From assembly GCA_965661005.1 (NCBI GenBank), contig CBFICB010000006.1:124001-188000 (forward strand): a stretch of DNA of 64,000 bases, given 5' to 3'. The notes under the pieces were generated by a model. That model did no database searches. It had not been told where the DNA came from and was given only the letters and a program-made list of their open reading frames with translations. Shown here piece after piece: positions 59,136 through 64,000 of this stretch; positions within the stretch are counted from its first letter, which is position 1; each line of letters opens with the position of its first letter. Position numbers and translations under genes: made by a program. This DNA is from UBA5109 sp965661005. Its GTDB lineage: Bacteria; Pseudomonadota; Gammaproteobacteria; Pseudomonadales; Pseudohongiellaceae.

Positions 59136-60965
59136 TTATTGACCTCTGAGTTCTGAACCTCTAGACATTCGCTTCCTTTCATTTTCAGTAAGGTACATTT
59201 TGCGAATACGTATTGACTGTGGCGTGATCTCTACCAGCTCATCGGCTTCAATGAACTCCATTGCCTGCTCCAAACTATGACGAATTGGGGTCGTTAAAAC
59301 CAAATTCTCATCAGTTCCTGCCGCTCGAATGTTGGTTAACTGTTTCGCTTTTGTCGGGTTTACTGCCAAATCATTTTCGCGGCTGTGTAAACCTACCACC
59401 ATACCTTCATAGACATCTATTGCTGGTTCAACAAAGAGCCTGCCGCGATCTTGTAAAGTAAATAAAGCAAATGCCAATGTTTTTCCTTTAACCATCGAAA
59501 CTAACACACCACGATTTCGCTTGGCAATTTCGCCATCTTTCACAGGGCCGTAGTGATCGAATATATGCGTCATAATTCCTGTTCCGGATGTCATTCCAAG
59601 GAACATGGTTCTGAAACCAATCAAACCACGAGTTGGAATAATAAAACTGATACGCATACGTCCTTTGTTATCCGATATCATGTCCTGCATTTCAGCTTTG
59701 CGCTTACCAAGCTCTTCAATTACACCACCCTGATGCTCTTCATCCACATCAAGCACCAACATTTCATAAGGCTCATGATTAACACCATCTATTTCCTTGA
59801 TAACAACTTGTGGTCTGGAAACGGCAAGCTCAAATCCTTCTCGACGCATACTTTCGATAAGAACGGATAGATGTAATTCACCACGACCTGAAACTATAAA
59901 TTTGTCGGCCGTGCTGCCGGGCTCGACTCTAAGGGCAACATTATGTATTAATTCCTGCTCCAGCCTTTCTTTAATATTCCGGCTAGTAACATATTTACCT
60001 TCCAATCCAGCAAAGGGTGAATCATTTACCTGGAAAGTCATTGTGACAGTTGGTTCATCAACCGATAGTGCTGGTAATGCCTCTACATTTTCCGGGTCAC
60101 ACAAGGTGTCAGAAATATTCAGCTTCTCGATACCTGTGATACAAATAATATCGCCGGCTTGAGCAGAATCGGCATCGATACGCTCTAGCCCCAAATAAGT
60201 CTTAACACCCCCTACTTTCGCTTTTCTGGTATTGCCTTCACTATCAATCAACACGACTGGCATATTAGTTTTAATAGTGCCTCGGCTAATCCTTCCAACA
60301 CCTATAACCCCTACATAGGATGAATAATCCAGAGCAGAAATCTGCATTTGAAACGGCCCATCCTGATCAACATCAGGTGGGGGGACCTTGTCTACGATTA
60401 ATTGAAATAAGGGAGTCATGTCTGAGGCTAATTCATCTGCCTCAACGCCAGCTACACCGTTTATTGCTGAAGCATAGATGACAGGGAAATCGAGTTGTTC
60501 ATCAGTGGCCCCCAGTCGGTCAAAAAGGTCAAACACTTCATTTAAGACCCAATCGGGACGAGCACCCTCACGGTCTACTTTATTAATTACCACAATAGGC
60601 TTTAAACCTCTCGCAAATGCTTTTTGTGTAACAAAACGAGTTTGCGGCATCGGCCCATCTACCGCATCGACCAATAAAAGCACGCTATCAACCATGGATA
60701 ATACACGCTCAACTTCTCCACCAAAGTCGGCATGTCCTGGCGTATCAACAATATTGATTCGAAAATCCTGCCAACTTACTGCTGTATTTTTAGCCAGAAT
60801 AGTAATGCCTCGCTCTTTTTCCTGGTCATTGGAGTCCATTACCCGCTCTATATCCTTGCCTCGGGTTTCAAGAGTGCCAGACTGTGATAGCAACTTATCT
60901 ACCAGCGTCGTTTTACCATGATCGACATGAGCAATAATGGCTATGTTTCGAATCTTCTCAATCAC
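59136..60965 (-). CDS. bipA: Ribosome-associated GTPase BipA/TypA
   Basis: Translation-factor-like GTPase that aids 50S assembly and stress adaptation. 609 aa. G1 [20 protein letters not shown] near residue 10, [13 protein letters not shown] (switch I), [16 protein letters not shown] (G3), [12 protein letters not shown] (G4); then EF-G-like domains and the BipA-specific C-terminus ending in [18 protein letters not shown]. Order bipA-thiI is conserved. Confidence 0.96.
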   Translation of the reverse strand: MIEKIRNIAIIAHVDHGKTTLVDKLLSQSGTLETRGKDIERVMDSNDQEKERGITILAKNTAVSWQDFRINIVDTPGHADFGGEVERVLSMVDSVLLLVDAVDGPMPQTRFVTQKAFARGLKPIVVINKVDREGARPDWVLNEVFDLFDRLGATDEQLDFPVIYASAINGVAGVEADELASDMTPLFQLIVDKVPPPDVDQDGPFQMQISALDYSSYVGVIGVGRISRGTIKTNMPVVLIDSEGNTRKAKVGGVKTYLGLERIDADSAQAGDIICITGIEKLNISDTLCDPENVEALPALSVDEPTVTMTFQVNDSPFAGLEGKYVTSRNIKERLEQELIHNVALRVEPGSTADKFIVSGRGELHLSVLIESMRREGFELAVSRPQVVIKEIDGVNHEPYEMLVLDVDEEHQGGVIEELGKRKAEMQDMISDNKGRMRISFIIPTRGLIGFRTMFLGMTSGTGIMTHIFDHYGPVKDGEIAKRNRGVLVSMVKGKTLAFALFTLQDRGRLFVEPAIDVYEGMVVGLHSRENDLAVNPTKAKQLTNIRAAGTDENLVLTTPIRHSLEQAMEFIEADELVEITPQSIRIRKMYLTENERKRMSRGSELRGQ

Positions 60966-61081
60966 TTTGATTTCCTGTAGGTAGGGGCTGCAAAAAGTGG
61001 CGCATTATAGCGGATTGCTTGTTTTAAAACAGAAAAACCAACAACTATTGTTGCCTAGTGTTTAATCAGGCTATTTTTCTC

Positions 61082-62545
61082 TTAATCGGGCCGATAAACG
61101 CCGACCATGGAAAAACCTTTTTCTACTAGATGGTGGGCATGTAATCTACTCATCATGCCTTTACCGCAGTAAAGTAAATACTGGTTGTTATGATCTATTT
61201 TATTAAGTTCAAACATTGTATTTAACTTAAAAAAGGGAATTTTTTGAATATCACAGCCTGGAATACTTAAGGGGGAACGTTCTTCTTCGTCAGGATGACG
61301 AATATCAATCACTATTGCTTGTTCAGGAACAATATCCAACTCAAGTATTTCAACTGGTGACTTTTTCTCACTCTCCAACAATTTATCGATGGTTAATATT
61401 TTTGTTTCAGCTAGGGCCTTTTCTAATATCGAGAAATCAAAACTCTCTTCTTCTCTATTGATACGATGCACACGAGCTTTAGTAGTTGGGTTGACTGAAA
61501 TAACCCCACAATATTCTGGAATGACAGCTGAAAACTCTTCTGTCCCAATCTTTCTTGCAAGATCGATAATGTCCTGCTTCTCACTCATGATAAGTGGCCG
61601 TAAAACTAATTTTTCACTCACCTCGTCGATGACAGCTAAATTTGGCAAGGTCTGACTGGAAACTTGAGCAACTGCTTCGCTTGTTACCAGAGCATCGAGA
61701 TGGAGATCCACTGCCAGTTTCCCCGCTGCTCTCAGCATCATGCGCTTAAGCACAACGCCCATTTTTGAATTATCTACTTTGCTAATTATTTCTCCAACGA
61801 CAGCTTCAAAAGGCACTGAAATAAATGTCACTCGATGTGAAGATACATAACGCATCCACAAATACAGAGCAACTTCCTTTACTGCGATCTCATGCTCATT
61901 GCCTCCAAGATTAAAAAAACAATAATGCGTTAAAAGGCCGCGTCTTATAGATAAATAACTCGAGACTGCCGAATCAAAACCTCCAGAAATCAATGACAAA
62001 ACACCACCTTGAGTGCCTAAGGGGAAACCTCCCAGGCCTTCCTTTAATTGATCCACGATGAAGACATCTTGCTCGCGAATTTCCAGTCTGACAGTGATAT
62101 CGGGCTTACTGAGGTTCACGCCCATAGACTCCGTATGTTGGTTTAAACCTGCACCAATAAACTTCTCGACATCAACAGAAGTGAAAGTGTGCTTTCCTGC
62201 TCGCTTACAACGCACAGCAAAGGTTTTACCTTTTAATCTATCGGTGAAAAAAGCTAAAGCCTGGGTGAGTATGCCCTCGAAACCATCAAGCTTAAGATGT
62301 ATGGTTGAGGCAATGGATGCAACTCCCGGTGTGCTCAATAAAATACCTTCTATTCGCGGATTAAGGTCGCAGGTCTCGTCAGGAGAATTAACTTCCAGAT
62401 AGTCCCGCTTGGAGATAACGCTAACGCGCTCATCCACTTTTCTTAGTAAAACTCTGAGGTTTTTACTGAGCTGCTTTACGAAGCGAACCCTAACCGGCCG
62501 GCTTTTAATTGTAATTTCAGGGGAATATTTCAGAAGGTATTTCAT
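61082..62545 (-). CDS. thiI: tRNA 4-thiouridine synthase / thiazole sulfur carrier enzyme ThiI
   Basis: Adenylates U8 of tRNA and transfers persulfide sulfur to form s4U; also supplies sulfur for thiazole. 487 aa. N-terminal ferredoxin-like and THUMP domains (~1-165), the PP-loop SLISGGFDSAVSSYL near residue 187, and a C-terminal rhodanese domain whose catalytic Cys is in YLLYCGKGMMSRLHAH. This long form with rhodanese matches E. coli. In the usual order glnA comes next; here it is missing. Confidence 0.95.
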   Translation of the reverse strand: MKYLLKYSPEITIKSRPVRVRFVKQLSKNLRVLLRKVDERVSVISKRDYLEVNSPDETCDLNPRIEGILLSTPGVASIASTIHLKLDGFEGILTQALAFFTDRLKGKTFAVRCKRAGKHTFTSVDVEKFIGAGLNQHTESMGVNLSKPDITVRLEIREQDVFIVDQLKEGLGGFPLGTQGGVLSLISGGFDSAVSSYLSIRRGLLTHYCFFNLGGNEHEIAVKEVALYLWMRYVSSHRVTFISVPFEAVVGEIISKVDNSKMGVVLKRMMLRAAGKLAVDLHLDALVTSEAVAQVSSQTLPNLAVIDEVSEKLVLRPLIMSEKQDIIDLARKIGTEEFSAVIPEYCGVISVNPTTKARVHRINREEESFDFSILEKALAETKILTIDKLLESEKKSPVEILELDIVPEQAIVIDIRHPDEEERSPLSIPGCDIQKIPFFKLNTMFELNKIDHNNQYLLYCGKGMMSRLHAHHLVEKGFSMVGVYRPD

Positions 62546-62662
62546 TCTTGCTGACTTATCTAGGGGGTCACAGACCTACTTCATTTAAGAAGACGCAATG
62601 ATACCAACGCCCGACTTGAACGGCACTTCCAGCTTTATACTGAAACATAAACACCTTAAAGA

Positions 62663-62679
62663 TGCACTACAATGGGGCA
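62663..62679 (+). promoter_or_regulatory. NtrC (GlnG) binding site
   Basis: TGCACTACAATGGGGCA matches the NtrC consensus TGCACCAAAATGGTGCA at 14 of 17 positions. It is ~85 nt upstream of the sigma-54 -24 element, a normal enhancer distance. A second, weaker pair TGCCCCA-ggt-TGGTTCA (62755-62771) overlaps the -24 element. Confidence 0.65.
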
Positions 62680-62763
62680 ATTTTAGCGATATTCAGTTAT
62701 AGTTAGCTCTTTTAATGTCTCATTAGAGCAAGGAATAGCTGCAAAACCTGAATTTGCCCCAGG

Positions 62764-62780
62764 TTGGTTCAATTTTTGCA
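62764..62780 (+). promoter_or_regulatory. Sigma-54 (RpoN) promoter of glnLG
   Basis: TTGGTTCAATTTTTGCA: GG and GC dinucleotides separated by exactly 10 nt, with TTGG and TTGCA as in the -24/-12 consensus; one mismatch at the CAC. The predicted start is near 62791, ~60 nt before glnL. Confidence 0.65.
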
Positions 62781-62853
62781 GGACTTATTCATAAAGGAAT
62801 CTGGCCAAACACTCCAGAGAATAGCTATACCCAAAAAATATATATAAAAGCAC

Positions 62854-63933
62854 ATGAATACTGAAAGTTTTAATACCAGTTTGCTTGATTACTTAACTTC
62901 AGCCGTCGTGATACTGGACAGCAATTTTTGCTTGTTTCATTTAAATCCGGCAGCAGAAGCGCTTTTTAGGGTCAGCGAAAAACGCTCCCGTAATTCATAT
63001 ATAGGAGATTTGCTCTATAAGCCTGAAGAAACACTTAAAGCATTGCGTTCCGTACAAAAACACAAAAATGCTTTTATTGCGCGAAAAGTACATCTCATTC
63101 TAGTTAACGGAGTAAAGCTTTTAGTGGATTACTCAATCTCCTCCATTAATGATCAAGAGCAAGACTTTCTCCTAATTGAGATACAGGAGCTCGACCGCTC
63201 GTATAGTATCACCCGAGGAGAAACCCTCATTTCCAACCATGAAACTACTCTAGAGCTGGTAAGAAACCTTGGTCATGAAATAAAAAACCCTCTGGGTGGT
63301 ATTCGTGGTGCAGCTCAACTTTTAGCTTTGGAACTCCTCAATAAAGAACTTGAAGACTATACCAATGTCATTATTAGTGAGGCGGATCGTCTGGTGAATC
63401 TGGTTGATCGTTTAACGGGTTCGTATAAAAAACCCATTTTAATGAAACACAATACCCATGAAGTGCTTGAAAGAGTGAGATCATTACTTGAAGCTGAGAC
63501 GAAAGGCTCCATCGATTTTGTGCGAGATTATGATCCTAGTATTCCAGAATTTATGGGCGATATGGAGCAGCTGATTCAGGCCATATTAAATATTGTTAGA
63601 AATGCTGTGCAAGCTTTGTATGAATCTGAACAAACATCACCGCAAATAATTCTAAAAACTCGTGCTATTAGCCATGCAACCATTGGCCCTGTCATGCATA
63701 AATTAATTGCAAAAATAGAAATCATTGATAATGGGCCTGGAATTCCTGCAGACATTACTGAGAATATTTTTTATCCCTTAATTAGCGGTAGAGCTGAAGG
63801 AACTGGCCTGGGTTTATCGATAGCTCAAACTATATTGAAGCAACATAATGGCTTAATCGAGTGTGAAAGTCAGGAAGGGCAAACAAAATTTATTTTGTCT
63901 ATTCCTATAACAAATAAAAACGACGCTAAGTAG
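62854..63933 (+). CDS. glnL: Nitrogen regulation sensor kinase NtrB (GlnL)
   Basis: Cytoplasmic PAS-type kinase/phosphatase that, under PII control, phosphorylates NtrC when nitrogen is short. 359 aa. PAS domain (~10-115) with LTSAVVILDSNFCLFHLNPA; phospho-acceptor His141 in LGHEIKNPLGGIRGAAQLL; ATPase N-box NIVRNAVQAL and G-boxes DNGPGIP and GTGLGLSIAQTIL. The gene is paired with glnG, 26 nt downstream, and preceded by its own NtrC/sigma-54 control region rather than by glnA. Confidence 0.94.
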   Translation: MNTESFNTSLLDYLTSAVVILDSNFCLFHLNPAAEALFRVSEKRSRNSYIGDLLYKPEETLKALRSVQKHKNAFIARKVHLILVNGVKLLVDYSISSINDQEQDFLLIEIQELDRSYSITRGETLISNHETTLELVRNLGHEIKNPLGGIRGAAQLLALELLNKELEDYTNVIISEADRLVNLVDRLTGSYKKPILMKHNTHEVLERVRSLLEAETKGSIDFVRDYDPSIPEFMGDMEQLIQAILNIVRNAVQALYESEQTSPQIILKTRAISHATIGPVMHKLIAKIEIIDNGPGIPADITENIFYPLISGRAEGTGLGLSIAQTILKQHNGLIECESQEGQTKFILSIPITNKNDAK

Positions 63934-63959
63934 AAAAGCAGATAGAAAGGTATATAGAT

Positions 63960-64000
63960 ATGAGTGATAAAAAATCTGTTTGGATCGTTGACGATGATAA
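63960..64000 (+). CDS. glnG: Nitrogen regulation response regulator NtrC (GlnG), first 13 codons
   Basis: ATG 63960 begins MSDKKSVWIVDDD and runs off the window. The acidic-pocket start VWIVDDD and the position behind glnL identify the NtrC receiver domain. Confidence 0.85.
   Translation, partial: MSDKKSVWIVDDD

Larger units (their letters stand above)
62546..62853. other. Divergent control region thiI / glnLG
   Basis: 308 bases without a gene. It contains the NtrC site (62663-62679), an inverted repeat GCTCT/AGAGC (62706-62729), a second weaker NtrC-like pair and a sigma-54 promoter. No remnant of glnA can be read in it. Confidence 0.6.

Overview
The window is a gene-dense stretch of a gammaproteobacterial chromosome. 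It has moderate to low GC (judged by eye, not counted) and uses the standard bacterial code. No rRNA, tRNA, CRISPR array, insertion sequence or prophage was recognised. The best phylogenetic clue is gene order. The blocks ponA / pilM-aroK-aroB-gltB-gltD-hemE, rpmE-priA-(SPOR)-hslV-hslU-DUF971-ubiE-ubiJ-ubiB-hisI-hisE-tatABC and bipA-thiI-(gap)-glnL-glnG follow the order I know from Pseudomonas and marine relatives. Electron-transport genes (cbb3 oxidase, cytochrome c', a diheme cytochrome c) and ubiquinone genes point to a respiring aerobe or microaerobe.

Layout: 1-2.5 kb, glyA (cut by the window edge) and ettA. 2.5-4.6 kb, a lambda P-like replication protein and a frameshifted GGDEF gene. 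4.9-8.5 kb, a BaeSR-type two-component system with a lytic transglycosylase. 8.5-12.3 kb, a DsbA-family thiol protein and the 2-oxoacid oxidoreductase korAB. 12.4-17 kb, a secreted Cys-repeat/PPC protein and dxs-ispA-xseB. 17-19.8 kb, two c-type cytochromes and trhO. 20-23.7 kb, the biotin operon bioBFCD. 23.8-28.4 kb, comF, then an FNR/ANR-controlled cluster of a Yip1-family gene and ccoNOQP. 28.4-34.1 kb, doxX, vanZ-like, dcp, a small secreted protein, bioA, folK. 34.2-43.9 kb, the gltBD-hemE, aroKB and pilM block on the minus strand. 44.4-54.5 kb, mrcA, rpmE, chorismate mutase, priA, SPOR, hslVU, ubiE, ubiJ. 54.6-59 kb, ubiB, hisIE, tatABC, dtd. 59-64 kb, bipA, thiI, glnL and the first codons of glnG.

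The most striking feature is gene decay inside otherwise conserved housekeeping blocks. ccoN, the catalytic cbb3 subunit, carries two in-frame stops and a frameshift while ccoO, ccoQ and ccoP are open. Upstream of it lies a textbook FNR box placed exactly at -41.5 from a -10 element. pilM lacks its C-terminus and abuts aroK, with pilNOPQ missing. A GGDEF gene and a Yip1-family gene each carry a one-base homopolymer frameshift, and a YbhB/PEBP-family gene has TGA at a conserved Trp codon. glnA is absent from its usual place, leaving an NtrC site and a sigma-54 promoter directly in front of glnL. These observations suggest recent loss of cbb3 respiration and of type IV pili, or in part sequence errors; raw reads would separate the two.

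Other candidate signals are a perfect 9-bp inverted repeat over the korAB promoter, a three-tier inverted-repeat leader before cytochrome c', a palindrome just upstream of a predicted gltBD promoter, and a hairpin in the rpmE leader.
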